A stretch of 64,000 bases of DNA from Vibrio metschnikovii CIP 69.14 (GTDB lineage: Bacteria > Pseudomonadota > Gammaproteobacteria > Enterobacterales > Vibrionaceae), in assembly GCF_000176155.1 (NCBI RefSeq), contig NZ_ACZO01000006.1, positions 744,001 through 808,000 of the forward strand, written 5' to 3'. Made by a program: the position numbers and the translations under genes. Of the stretch, positions 1 through 9,152 are shown in pieces. Below the pieces are notes generated by a model, which saw only the letters and a program-made list of their open reading frames with translations, searched no databases and was not told the origin of the DNA. Each line of letters starts with the position of its first letter. Position 1 is the first letter of the stretch.

Positions 1-240
<240 letters not shown>

Positions 241-423
241 TCGTGCTTCCTCGGGGCTGTTGCCATAATTTCATCGTTATCGAACCTCATGAGGCGTAAT
301 TGACTCGCCATCGACTAACAACGTCAGTCTTTTGAGGCTTATTATCTCTGTCCGCGTTGGCTATCTTTACATTGTTTACGCTTATAATCGCAGCCAGAGC
401 AGATTTTCATTGAAAATACAGTT

Positions 424-442
424 GATAATGAGAGCCTTTATC
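424..442 (+). promoter_or_regulatory. Fur box upstream of the TonB2-type operon
   Basis: GATAATGAGAGCCTTTATC matches the classical 19-bp Fur consensus GATAATGATAATCATTATC at 15 of 19 positions, including GATAATGA on the left and TTATC on the right. It ends about 32 bp before the first ATG of a TonB/ExbB/ExbD operon, a classic Fur target. A -10-like TATAAT lies about 40 bp upstream, so the box would sit at or just after the transcription start. Iron repression is inferred from position and family knowledge. Confidence 0.75.
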
Positions 443-474
443 AATAACATGTCAGCATTCTCATGTGGTAATTG

Positions 475-1251
475 ATGACAACGATGAATTTAACCAAACC
501 TAGCCTAATCTTATTTTCAGCGCTAAGCGTGTTAGCGGCGCATGCCAGTGTGCTGGATGATGCAAAAACAATCCAAAAAACCACCAATCGCGCTTCAGCG
601 GTGAGTCAGCAGAACGTCGATAAAAGTGCAGAAGCAACCTTATCTCTTCAAGCGGACATTGAGCGATTAAATGAAGAAGTGAAAAATTTAACCATTTATC
701 GTGATCATTTACTCTCGCTAGTAGCCAGTCAGGAAAGTGAAATGACGAGTTTAGATGAGCAGATCATTGAGGTTCATCAGACTCGTCAGGGGATTGTGCC
801 TTTGATGTATCAAATGATCGATGGTTTAGATGTTTTAATCAGTGAAGATAAACCCTTACGTCTTTCCGCTCGCCAAGAGCGCCTTGAGCGACTCAAAGAG
901 TTAATGCCACGCTCCGATGTGAGTGATGCTGAGAAATATCGCCGAATTCTTGAAGCGTATCAAATCGAGATGGATTACGGCACGAAATTAGGGGTTTACC
1001 AAGATCGAATCACCTTAGCTGATAAAGACACGATTGAGGCGGACATTCTTTACGTTGGCCGAGTTTCATTATTGGCTCGCAATCGTAATGGTTCACGCTA
1101 TTGGTCTTGGGACCAAAAGCAAGGGCAGTGGCAAGCATTATCGATTAAATCGAAAGGGGATATTGATACCGCCTATCAATTGGCTTATCAGCAAATCGCC
1201 CCAACGCTGCTTTACCTACCGGTTTCTCTTACTCCTGCGGAGGCAAAATAA
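475..1251 (+). CDS. DUF3450 family periplasmic coiled-coil protein
   Basis: This protein of about 258 residues has an N-terminal signal peptide (hydrophobic stretch ending near AAHAS) and a long charged heptad-rich region (roughly residues 40-100) predicted to form a coiled coil, followed by a globular tail. It matches the DUF3450 family found as the first gene of TonB2-type clusters in marine gamma-proteobacteria. The ATG at 475 is preferred to the in-frame TTG at 472; ATG 484 is also possible. Its stop overlaps the next start (TAATG), so translation is probably coupled to ttpC. A periplasmic role in TonB energy transduction is inferred from context. No catalytic motif is visible. Confidence 0.8.
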   Translation: MTTMNLTKPSLILFSALSVLAAHASVLDDAKTIQKTTNRASAVSQQNVDKSAEATLSLQADIERLNEEVKNLTIYRDHLLSLVASQESEMTSLDEQIIEVHQTRQGIVPLMYQMIDGLDVLISEDKPLRLSARQERLERLKELMPRSDVSDAEKYRRILEAYQIEMDYGTKLGVYQDRITLADKDTIEADILYVGRVSLLARNRNGSRYWSWDQKQGQWQALSIKSKGDIDTAYQLAYQQIAPTLLYLPVSLTPAEAK

Positions 1252-2621
1252 TGATCACTAAGCATGGCCTTGCAGCATTGAGTTTAAGCCTACTATTACT
1301 TCACCCAGTTCATGCAAGTAGCGGTTTGACCGAACAGGCACAAAATGAGAGTCGAGTACAACGCAGTCATAATGTTCAGCGTGAAGCAACATTTCAAAAA
1401 ACGGAACAGCAATTACGCGATGAAAAAAAGGCTCTGATGGCGCAAAGAGATCGCTTACAAGCAGAAGCCGATAAGCTGTCTACCCGTTTTAGCCAAAATG
1501 AAAATAGTCTTGCTCGTCTAGAAGAAAAGCTGCGTTTAGAAACCGGCAGTTTAGGTGAAATTTTTGGTGTCGTTCGACAAAACGGAAAAGAGTTACAAGC
1601 GACACTAAGTGATTCTGTAACGGGTGTTGATCGTCAACACTATGCCCCTGTGGTTGATCAGATTGTCGCGGCCCAATCCTTACCTTCGATGAAGCAATTG
1701 ATTGGTTTATGGCAGGCAATGCAAGAGCAAGTGATTGCCAGTGGCGAAATTAGCACGAATACGATTGCTTTTATTGATGGTGAAGGCAGAACTCAACAAG
1801 TGGATGCAGTTCGACTTGGTGCGATGGCTTTAGTCACTGAGCAAGGTTATGTCAGTTGGAATAATCGCCGTCAAGACGCGGTAGCTTATCAACAGCAGCC
1901 CGCTCAAGGTGCGCGTTTCTCTTCATTAACCGATCTTAAACAAGGAGAAATGCAATCGCTGGTATTGGATCCTTCACAAGGTCTTCTATTTGAACAGCTT
2001 GCGTTAACTCCAACATTAAAGCAACGCCTTGATGCCGGTGGCGTGATCGGCAATATCATCTTGGTATTACTCGCGATTGGTTTAGGAATTGCGGTTTATC
2101 GAGGCATTGTATTAGCGATGGCTCGACAACGTATTCAACAACAACTTAAGCAATCTGAGCCAAACAGTAATAACCCATTAGGCCGAGTGTTATCGGTTTA
2201 TGACAAAGAGCAAAATCGCAGTGTTGAAGCACTAGAACTGCGTTTACTTGAGGCGGTGGTTGATGAGCAAGCTGGTTTAGAAAAAGGACTGTCAATGCTG
2301 AAGCTTTTTGCTGCCTTAGCACCGATGCTTGGACTCCTTGGTACCGTTACCGGAATGATTGAGACTTTCCAAGTAATCACTCAATTTGGTAATGGCGATC
2401 CTAAAGTCATGGCGGGAGGGATCTCGATGGCGCTGGTGACGACAGTATTGGGTCTAGTCGCAGCAATGCCTCTATTGCTGGCTCATAATATCTTAAGCTC
2501 TCAAGCAGAAACGATTCGTACCATCTTAGAGAAGCAAGGGATTGGGCTTGTTGCTGAGCAAGCAGAACGTGAGTCTCTAACGGCGAATTCCAAAAAAGCC
2601 GTCAATCACGCAGCGGCGTAA
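1251..2621 (+). CDS. ttpC: TtpC-like MotA/TolQ/ExbB proton channel protein with periplasmic coiled coil
   Basis: The 456-residue protein has a signal peptide (residues 1-22), a periplasmic coiled-coil region (about 25-100), a periplasmic domain to about 260, a membrane segment near 268-288, and a C-terminal ExbB/TolQ domain with the family motif LAPMLGLLGTVTGMIETF and two further membrane segments. It is about twice as long as ordinary ExbB. In Vibrio TonB2 systems TtpC is an additional inner-membrane component needed for iron-siderophore uptake (family knowledge from V. anguillarum). An SD-like GGAGG precedes the ATG, which overlaps the upstream stop. A separate normal ExbB follows, as in known TonB2 operons. 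Confidence 0.88.
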   Translation: MITKHGLAALSLSLLLLHPVHASSGLTEQAQNESRVQRSHNVQREATFQKTEQQLRDEKKALMAQRDRLQAEADKLSTRFSQNENSLARLEEKLRLETGSLGEIFGVVRQNGKELQATLSDSVTGVDRQHYAPVVDQIVAAQSLPSMKQLIGLWQAMQEQVIASGEISTNTIAFIDGEGRTQQVDAVRLGAMALVTEQGYVSWNNRRQDAVAYQQQPAQGARFSSLTDLKQGEMQSLVLDPSQGLLFEQLALTPTLKQRLDAGGVIGNIILVLLAIGLGIAVYRGIVLAMARQRIQQQLKQSEPNSNNPLGRVLSVYDKEQNRSVEALELRLLEAVVDEQAGLEKGLSMLKLFAALAPMLGLLGTVTGMIETFQVITQFGNGDPKVMAGGISMALVTTVLGLVAAMPLLLAHNILSSQAETIRTILEKQGIGLVAEQAERESLTANSKKAVNHAAA

Positions 2622-2624
2622 GGG

Positions 2625-3176
2625 ATGAACATGAATCAAGCAGATGGGTTATTTTCATTGCAAAAGCTCTTTCTGCCCCTTTCCGAGTTTATGGCTCAGG
2701 GTGGAACAGTACTCTGGTGGTTGGCCGCGGTGGTCGCGGTCTGCTGGTTGCTAGTGATAGAACGGATAATGTACTTATTATTTACCTTTCCTAAGCAGCG
2801 TAAGCAGTGGATTGAACAATGGCATGCGCGTGACGATCATCATTCATGGCATGCGCAAGCGATTCGTTCTGGATGGTTGGGTCAAGCACACATTCAACTC
2901 ACTCAATACCTTAATTTAATTAAAGTGTTGGTGGCTATTTTTCCGATGTTGGGTTTACTGGGTACGGTCACTGGGATGATTTCGGTGTTTGATGTGATGG
3001 CGACTCAAGGCAGCAGTAATCCCAAATTGATGGCATCGGGAATCTCTTTGGCGACGATTCCGACCATGGCTGGCATGGTCGCTGCTTTAGCGGGGATGTT
3101 TGTTTATGCTCGGTTGGCGAAAACGTGCCGTTTATATGAATTGAAGTTAGAAAAATCCTTAAGGAGTCAGCGATGA
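2625..3176 (+). CDS. exbB: ExbB, TonB-system proton channel subunit
   Basis: The 183-residue inner-membrane protein has three membrane segments (about residues 27-47, 100-120 and 140-165) and the MotA/TolQ/ExbB signature PMLGLLGTVTGMISVF. With ExbD it forms the proton-driven stator that energises TonB. It follows ttpC by 3 bases. ATG 2631 is an alternative start with better distance from the AAGGG ribosome-binding sequence. Its length is close to the short Vibrio ExbB2 type. It belongs to the five- or six-gene operon downstream of the Fur box. Confidence 0.92.
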   Translation: MNMNQADGLFSLQKLFLPLSEFMAQGGTVLWWLAAVVAVCWLLVIERIMYLLFTFPKQRKQWIEQWHARDDHHSWHAQAIRSGWLGQAHIQLTQYLNLIKVLVAIFPMLGLLGTVTGMISVFDVMATQGSSNPKLMASGISLATIPTMAGMVAALAGMFVYARLAKTCRLYELKLEKSLRSQR

Positions 3177-3577
3177 GACTGGGCCGACGTTCGTCCAATC
3201 AAGATGAAGCACAAATCGATTTAACCTCGATGTTGGATATTGTGTTTATTATGTTGATTTTCTTTATCGTAACCAGCTCATTTGTCCGTGAATCTGGTGT
3301 TGAGGTGAATCGTCCATCCGCCTCAAATGTGACAGCACAAAAAGATGCGGGTATTTTTGTTGCCATTACCTCAGCAAACGATATTTATATCGATAAAAGA
3401 CAAATTGATGTTGAAAGAGTGCAGGCGACATTAGAGCACTTATTACTTGAGCAGCCAGAGGCTGCCTTAGTGATTCAAGCTGATGAGCATGCTTACAATG
3501 GAACCGTTGTCAAAGTGATGGATGCGGCGAAAGGCGCGGGCGTGAAAAGCATTGCATTGGCGGCGGAGAAGCGCTGA
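3173..3577 (+). CDS. exbD: ExbD biopolymer transport protein
   Basis: The 134-residue protein has a single N-terminal membrane segment (about residues 20-42) beginning with the conserved LTSMLDIVFIMLIFFIVTSSF. The aspartate in SMLDIVF is the family's proton-translocating residue. A periplasmic domain follows. The start overlaps the exbB stop (ATGA), preceded by AAGGAG, indicating coupled translation. It partners ExbB and TtpC in transmitting proton-motive force to TonB. Confidence 0.93.
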   Translation: MRLGRRSSNQDEAQIDLTSMLDIVFIMLIFFIVTSSFVRESGVEVNRPSASNVTAQKDAGIFVAITSANDIYIDKRQIDVERVQATLEHLLLEQPEAALVIQADEHAYNGTVVKVMDAAKGAGVKSIALAAEKR

Positions 3578-4197
3578 TGCTACGTTTATTGCTGGCTACG
3601 CCTTTTGCGGCTTTGATTTCAGTGAGCTTATTTTCATTCATGGCTTGGATGATCAATAACGATGGCTTGCGCTCACCGACGCAAAATAACTCACTGAGCT
3701 TTACCATGGTAATGGTTGAGCAAGAGCAAGAGGTGCAGCGCCGACAACGCGCTGTGCCTGAACAGCCTAAAGCGCCACAGCCTCCGCCACAATCTCCAGT
3801 GTCTAAGCAACAGAGTTCAGTGACCAATACGTTAACCTCAACATCGGTTCCCACACTTGGGCTTGATACGGCGATTAACGGCATTGCGATCAATGTGCCT
3901 ACTCTTGGTGATTTTGGGGCTAATCAGCAGGCTTTGCCACTGTATCGTGTTGAACCCAATTATCCAGCACGTGCTTTAAAACGTAATGTTGAAGGCTATG
4001 TTCTACTGCGTTTTACGATTGATGAAACCGGCCGCCCAACGGATATTGAGGTGGTGGACGCCAATCCGCGGCGAATGTTTGAGCGTGAAGCGATGCAAGC
4101 CTTACGGAGTTGGAAATATCAGCCTAAATTGCTGGATGGGCATGCGGTTTCTCAACCCGGTCAAACGATTAAATTGGAGTTTAAGTTAACCAAATGA
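3577..4197 (+). CDS. tonB: TonB2-type energy transducer
   Basis: The 206-residue protein has an N-terminal membrane anchor (about residues 8-27), a short proline-rich spacer (PEQPKAPQPPPQSPV, about 63-77) and a C-terminal TonB domain (about 130-204) with YPARALKRNVEGYVLLRFTI and EREAMQALRSWKY. The spacer is much shorter than in E. coli TonB, as is typical of the Vibrio TonB2 type. It reaches across the periplasm to TonB-dependent outer-membrane receptors. The start overlaps the exbD stop (TGATG). No receptor gene lies in this window, so the system must serve receptors encoded elsewhere. Confidence 0.93.
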   Translation: MLRLLLATPFAALISVSLFSFMAWMINNDGLRSPTQNNSLSFTMVMVEQEQEVQRRQRAVPEQPKAPQPPPQSPVSKQQSSVTNTLTSTSVPTLGLDTAINGIAINVPTLGDFGANQQALPLYRVEPNYPARALKRNVEGYVLLRFTIDETGRPTDIEVVDANPRRMFEREAMQALRSWKYQPKLLDGHAVSQPGQTIKLEFKLTK

Positions 4198-5387
4198 TCA
4201 GACGATGGATAGTTTACTTATTGCTGATTGGTTCTACTTCTTCTTTTGCGGTAGAACTCAGCCCTTATGCGGCGAATAAAGCGCTGCAAGCGAATCAACT
4301 CGCTCAAGAAGAGCGTTTTGCCGAAGCGATCGAACTATTAAGAGAAACCAAAGTAAGCCGAGGATACGATAAAGCGTATTTTGACCGTATGCTGGGGGTT
4401 TTTTATTGGCAAAATGAGCAGCTTTCTTTGGCGATACGTTCGTTGACGGAGGCGGTGAATAGTGGTGAGTTGGTTGATGAGCAAGGCTGGGCAACTCGTC
4501 GAATGTTGGCTGATTTATTACTTATGGATCAACAATATCAATCCGCCTTACCGCATTACTATCAACTCGTAAAAGCAGTGATCAAAGACGGTAATGAAAA
4601 GCAAACCACTACCGAATTATGGTTAAGGATTAGCCAAGTTCATTATCAATTGCAGCAATGGGCCAAGACATTATCGTCGATTGATCGCTATGAGCAACTA
4701 ACGTCAATCGATGAGGTGACACCACTATCTCTGAAACTTGGTGCTCAACTGCAGCTCGAACGATGGCAGCCAGCGATTTTAACCTTAAAGCGCTTGATTG
4801 CTTTAGAAAGTGACAAGAGCAGTTGGTGGCTACAATTGGTGAGTTTGGAGTTACGTACCGGACAACCGAAAGAAGCCTTGAGTAGCTTGGGCTTAGCCAA
4901 GTTACACGGCATTGAGCTCAATCAGCAAGAGTTAAGATTGCTTGCTCAACTGTACGCCCAAAACGGAATTCCTGAGCGAGCGGCTCAAATTCTTGGTTCA
5001 ATAGAGAATGCTGACAGTGATCTTGATTTGATCACCGAGCGAGCTTCTTATTGGCAACGAGCCAAAGAGTGGGATAGGGCGATTGAAACTTGGTCTTTAG
5101 CCGCGCAATTTGACGCTAAGTACTATTGGAACGTCTCATTACTTTATAATCAGCAAGGCGAATATCGACAAGCTTTAAGCGCACTGGATAAAGTCACTGA
5201 TAAAGCGCGTCAACCTGAGGTCGCTTTAGCCCGTGCCCGTGCCCTGTATAAGTTAAATCGACTCGATGATGCGTTAGCTCAAGCCAAAAGAGCTCAACAT
5301 TTACAACCTTCCAATAATGAAGCTCAAGGCTGGATTAACTATTTAACCCAGTTGCGTGAAATTAACTCAAGGCCCCAAGCCTCTTAA
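4194..5387 (+). CDS. TPR-repeat periplasmic protein of the TonB2 operon
   Basis: The 397-residue protein has a signal peptide (residues 1-19, ending SSFA) followed by tandem tetratricopeptide-like helical repeats almost to the end (for example around residues 20-60, 100-140, 180-240 and 300-380). It overlaps the tonB stop by four bases (ATGA), so it is the last gene of the operon. TPR proteins are protein-protein scaffolds. A supporting role in TonB-dependent transport is inferred only from operon position, which recurs in other Vibrio. No enzyme motif was seen. Confidence 0.82.
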   Translation: MIRRWIVYLLLIGSTSSFAVELSPYAANKALQANQLAQEERFAEAIELLRETKVSRGYDKAYFDRMLGVFYWQNEQLSLAIRSLTEAVNSGELVDEQGWATRRMLADLLLMDQQYQSALPHYYQLVKAVIKDGNEKQTTTELWLRISQVHYQLQQWAKTLSSIDRYEQLTSIDEVTPLSLKLGAQLQLERWQPAILTLKRLIALESDKSSWWLQLVSLELRTGQPKEALSSLGLAKLHGIELNQQELRLLAQLYAQNGIPERAAQILGSIENADSDLDLITERASYWQRAKEWDRAIETWSLAAQFDAKYYWNVSLLYNQQGEYRQALSALDKVTDKARQPEVALARARALYKLNRLDDALAQAKRAQHLQPSNNEAQGWINYLTQLREINSRPQAS

Positions 5388-5629
5388 GCTTCTACTGATC
5401 TTATCACTACTTTGCTCTCCATCTATTCTACCGTGAGTGTCATTGGATTTTATGATGAGCTTTAGGTTAGATGGGGAGTGAATCTTGTGTATGTAGGGTA
5501 TCAATTAGTGTGAAATACCTCGCTAGTTCTCCTTTGTTATTGCTCAAATAGACGCTGATATCGGCATACTTACTCATCTTTAAATCAGATGCTTAGTGCA
5601 TCATTAGAGTGAAAATTTGAGGATAAGTG

Positions 5630-6493
5630 ATGTCATATAAAATCTCGTTAATTACCGCCTCGCTACTACTTATTGCGCCAACTATAACGATTACGCCAGT
5701 TTGGTCAGCCGATTATCAACCGTTACCGATTGTCTATGCAAAAGAATATCGTCAAGGGATTGAGTTAGGTGATTATTGGCAAAGTGAAAAATTGGATGGT
5801 ATTCGTGCGATTTGGGATGGGCAACAACTCACCACTCGTAATGGCTACCCGATCCATGCGCCCTCATGGTTTACCGAACCGCTGCCCAGCTACCCGTTAG
5901 AAGGTGAATTGTGGGCGGGACGCGAGCAGTTTTCCCTTGTTCAGCAAACAGTATTAGATAGACAGCCTTCGGATGTTGCTTGGCAAAAAATCAATTTCAT
6001 GTTGTTTGATGTGCCCGAAATGGAAGGCAATTTTCGGATACGATACCAACATTTAATTGAGATAACGACGAATATCGGCGCGAAACACATTCAGTACATC
6101 GTCCATCAGCCGATTGAATCCGAGCAGACGTTGTTTGCTGATCTTGAAACTCTGTTTACTTTGGGTGGCGAAGGGTTAATGCTACGAAGAGTTGCTGCTG
6201 ATTATCAAGCTGGGCGCAGCGATGATCTCCTTAAGTTAAAAAAACACCAAGATGCAGAAGCCCAAGTGATTGGTTATCGACCAGGAAAAGGCAAATATAC
6301 CGATATGGTCGGTGCTCTGATTGTGCGAACGGATGACGGTATTGAATTTGCGATTGGCAGTGGTTTAACGGATCGCTTACGTCAAAGTCCACCTGAAATA
6401 GGCTGTTTAATTACTTATCAATACAATGGCTATACCGAGTCAGGAATCCCTCGTTTTGCTCGCTTTATGCGTAATCGAGAAGTCGTATGTTAA
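5630..6493 (+). CDS. Exported ATP-dependent DNA ligase (LigE-like)
   Basis: The 287-residue protein carries a signal-peptide-like N-terminus (residues 1-28, ending PVWSA) followed by a minimal ATP-dependent DNA ligase. Motif I is SEKLDGIRA, with the adenylated lysine near residue 54. ELWAGR (motif III region), EGLMLRR (motif IV) and LLKLKKHQDAEA (motif V) follow, then an OB-fold domain (about 205-285). There is no DNA-binding insertion, fitting the periplasmic Lig E class of Gram-negative bacteria. ATG 5630 has a good GAGGA site and is preferred to GTG 5627. It converges on, and overlaps by four bases, the DUF3080 gene. A role in processing incoming DNA is inferred. Confidence 0.87.
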   Translation: MSYKISLITASLLLIAPTITITPVWSADYQPLPIVYAKEYRQGIELGDYWQSEKLDGIRAIWDGQQLTTRNGYPIHAPSWFTEPLPSYPLEGELWAGREQFSLVQQTVLDRQPSDVAWQKINFMLFDVPEMEGNFRIRYQHLIEITTNIGAKHIQYIVHQPIESEQTLFADLETLFTLGGEGLMLRRVAADYQAGRSDDLLKLKKHQDAEAQVIGYRPGKGKYTDMVGALIVRTDDGIEFAIGSGLTDRLRQSPPEIGCLITYQYNGYTESGIPRFARFMRNREVVC

Positions 6494-7524
6494 CGGCCAA
6501 CGCTGATTGAACAGCGTTGAAATAATTGCTGCCAATAGCCTACGTGTGACGCAAGGGCATCACGAAACTGTTGGTGGCTATCTTGAACGGTAAAGTGGCT
6601 CTTCATACTATCGTTGGCTTCAAAAATGATGAAGAACTCTTCTAATTGAAGGTAGACACTATCAATCTGAGTTAATGCCGGCTGAATACGTTCAACATAA
6701 TAACGGTTGAAGACATTTTGTAAGTAATGGAGACGAGTACGGTCTTGATTTGGACCACATACAATCGCGCTATCGTTATCTTGCAATTGCTGAGTCGTAA
6801 CTGTGAGCCAGAGGGCTGCATTATCCAGCGAAAACTTGAGAGCCCCCAAAATACGCTGCTTTTCAATTACCTCTTGATAGGGAGTAATAACGCTATCGGG
6901 TAAGGTTTGATTAAGCACTATATGGTCATGAACGGTGGTAAAGGTTTTTAACGCTTGAGTGAGTGCACTGAGTTCGATGTTATCGGCTAACCATGAATGG
7001 CTGGTGAGCTGCGCACGCATGGCCACGCTGGTATAGAGTAAGTTATACCAATGTTTATGGAGATCTTGCCCTTTAAGTTCTGCCATCGTTTTTAGTTGTG
7101 TACTAACGCTTTGAGAAAGTGAGTTTATTTGCAAACAGTGTTCGATGCCGTTTAATAATTGTATCTCGTAGTCAAAACCGCGAAATTCATCTTGGACTCG
7201 GCCAAGGGAGGAGTTTCTTTGGGCAATGAGTTGAAAAAGCTGGCATTTTCTCAGTTCATAACTATCAAGTAAGCCTAAAGTCAGTGGCGTGATCGTCAGC
7301 TCAATGTTTCGTTTGTCCGGTAAAGTTTGCGATAACCTTTTGGGATTTGCCAACCGCTCGGCTTGTTGAACGTTGGCAATTCGTGTTAAGTAGGTAGAGA
7401 AATCACTCTCAAGTGATTGATTAGAGGTATCGCAACCAGTGAGTAAGATCATTAAGGTAATCACACACAGTAACGGTGTGAATGTTTTATGGCTGTTTAT
7501 CGACCAAACATGGTACTGATCCAC
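6490..7524 (-). CDS. DUF3080 family lipoprotein
   Basis: The 344-residue protein has a hydrophobic N-terminal stretch ending in the lipobox LLTGC (Cys at about residue 30), so it should be lipid-anchored. The rest is helical and hydrophilic and resembles DUF3080, a family of unknown function in marine gamma-proteobacteria. The start is GTG at 7524 with a purine-rich GGAGGGG site upstream. Its 3' end overlaps the convergent ligase gene by four bases. No catalytic motif was recognised. Confidence 0.72.
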   Translation of the reverse strand: MDQYHVWSINSHKTFTPLLCVITLMILLTGCDTSNQSLESDFSTYLTRIANVQQAERLANPKRLSQTLPDKRNIELTITPLTLGLLDSYELRKCQLFQLIAQRNSSLGRVQDEFRGFDYEIQLLNGIEHCLQINSLSQSVSTQLKTMAELKGQDLHKHWYNLLYTSVAMRAQLTSHSWLADNIELSALTQALKTFTTVHDHIVLNQTLPDSVITPYQEVIEKQRILGALKFSLDNAALWLTVTTQQLQDNDSAIVCGPNQDRTRLHYLQNVFNRYYVERIQPALTQIDSVYLQLEEFFIIFEANDSMKSHFTVQDSHQQFRDALASHVGYWQQLFQRCSISVGR

Positions 7525-7563
7525 GGACTTCCCCTCCCGAAACCATCTCTATCCATATACGCA

Positions 7564-7604
7564 AAATAAAAAAGCCAAGTTCAGTCAGAGTCATCACTTG
7601 GCCT
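7564..7604 (-). terminator. Rho-independent terminator after norM
   Basis: On the reverse strand GCCAAGT (7596-7602) pairs with ACTTGGC (7574-7580), followed by TTTTTTATTTT. It lies 35 bases past the norM stop. Confidence 0.8.
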
Positions 7605-7638
7605 TGATTGTTGCTACTTTAAACTACCGTGTCTTTGG

Positions 7639-9009
7639 CTACTTAGCAGCAAATTGCATTTGTATCTCTTCATCTTGGCTTTGCATCCAATATAAACGTA
7701 AACCAAGCATTAAAGCCGCAGAGCTTAAGCCAACAATAAAGCCAATCCAGAAACCACTTGCGCCCATTGGCTCAACAATCCAGTCGGTCATCGCCAACAC
7801 ATAGCCGGTCGGTAAGCCTAAAATCCAATACGCAATGAAGGTACGATTAAAAATTGCCGCCATATCTTTGTAACCACGTAAAGCGCCTGCAGCAACCACC
7901 TGAATAGCATCGACACATTGATAAATACCAGCCAGAATCAGTAGCTGCATCGCAAGGGTAATGACTTCGGAATTGTTGGTGTATAGCAAAGCAATCTCTT
8001 GTCGAAAGATCAGGGTAAAAGTCGCTGTCAACAAAGAAGCGGCGACACCGACCATTAGCCCTACATTAGAGGCAACGGCAGCACCAGGTAGGTTATGTTG
8101 ACCAATGGTATGCCCGACACGGATCGATACGGCAGCACCAATACTCATCGGGATCACAAATACCAATGAAGAAAAACTTAACGCGACCTGATGTGCTGCG
8201 ACCACCAAAGAGCCAAGCGGGGCAACTAACAAAGCCACCGCGGCAAAAAGCGTTACTTCAAAAAATAATGCCGCAGCAACAGGAAAGCCTAACTTAAACA
8301 AGCGCAGTTGTGCTTTTAGTTTCGGCGGATGAAATTGCGCAAATAAGTTAATGTGGGCTAAACGGTTCGATGTGACGACATAAGCCAGTAACATCAAAAA
8401 CATAATCCAGTAGACGATGGTGGTCGCAACACCACATCCCACACCGCCAAGAGCTGGTGCACCAAATTTTCCATACACAAAGATCCAGTTTAGTGGAATA
8501 TTCAATAATAACCCGAGGAAACCGATGACCATGGCAGGTTTAGTTAATGACATCCCATCAGTGAAACTGCGTAAGGTTTGAAATAACAAAAAGGCGGGAA
8601 CGGCAAACATAACGGCAAACATATAACCAATGGTTTTTTGTGCCATCAACTCTTCAACGTCCATAAAACCCAAAATGATTTTGGTTTGAAATAAGACCAA
8701 AATGATCGGTAGCGACACCCATAACGCTAATATCGCGCCTTGCTGAATTTCAAAAGCGATCTGTTCTTTACGCCCAGAACCATTAAGTTGAGCGACAATC
8801 GGCACTAATGCCATTAGTAAGCCGATACCAAATAAGATAGAAGGCAGCCAAATACTCGCTGCAATGGACACCGCAGCCATATCTGTCGCACTCACGCCAC
8901 CAGCCATCACCGTATCAACAAATCCCATCCCTGTTTGGGCAATCGAGGCAATGAGTACAGGGGTGGCGAGTTTAACTAACGTTGAGGCTTCTTGTTTATA
9001 ACGTTGCAC
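7639..9009 (-). CDS. norM: MATE-family sodium-driven multidrug efflux pump NorM
   Basis: The 456-residue inner-membrane protein has twelve predicted membrane helices and the two homologous halves of MATE transporters. It closely resembles Vibrio NorM: the TGMGFVDTVMAGG segment in helix 1, FFEVTLFA with the conserved acidic residue of helix 7, and YQCVDAIQVVAAG with the helix-10 aspartate are all present. These acidic residues form the cation site in NorM. It exports cationic drugs and fluoroquinolones in exchange for Na+. It is divergent from ribE, an arrangement I recall from V. cholerae. Confidence 0.94.
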   Translation of the reverse strand: MQRYKQEASTLVKLATPVLIASIAQTGMGFVDTVMAGGVSATDMAAVSIAASIWLPSILFGIGLLMALVPIVAQLNGSGRKEQIAFEIQQGAILALWVSLPIILVLFQTKIILGFMDVEELMAQKTIGYMFAVMFAVPAFLLFQTLRSFTDGMSLTKPAMVIGFLGLLLNIPLNWIFVYGKFGAPALGGVGCGVATTIVYWIMFLMLLAYVVTSNRLAHINLFAQFHPPKLKAQLRLFKLGFPVAAALFFEVTLFAAVALLVAPLGSLVVAAHQVALSFSSLVFVIPMSIGAAVSIRVGHTIGQHNLPGAAVASNVGLMVGVAASLLTATFTLIFRQEIALLYTNNSEVITLAMQLLILAGIYQCVDAIQVVAAGALRGYKDMAAIFNRTFIAYWILGLPTGYVLAMTDWIVEPMGASGFWIGFIVGLSSAALMLGLRLYWMQSQDEEIQMQFAAK

Positions 9010-9152
9010 ACACTTCTCCAGAAAAAGGAAAATCTAGGTCAAATAGTGACTCAAGAGAATAAAAAGGGGGGTACTTTCGAGTACGTAGGGTCTAGAGAGA
9101 ATGATAAAGAAATGTCACACTAAGCACCACGAAAATCTACCGGAATCACATT

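Noticed and set aside
9010..9152. Possible FMN riboswitch before ribE
   Set aside because: None of the conserved riboswitch segments is visible in the short leader.
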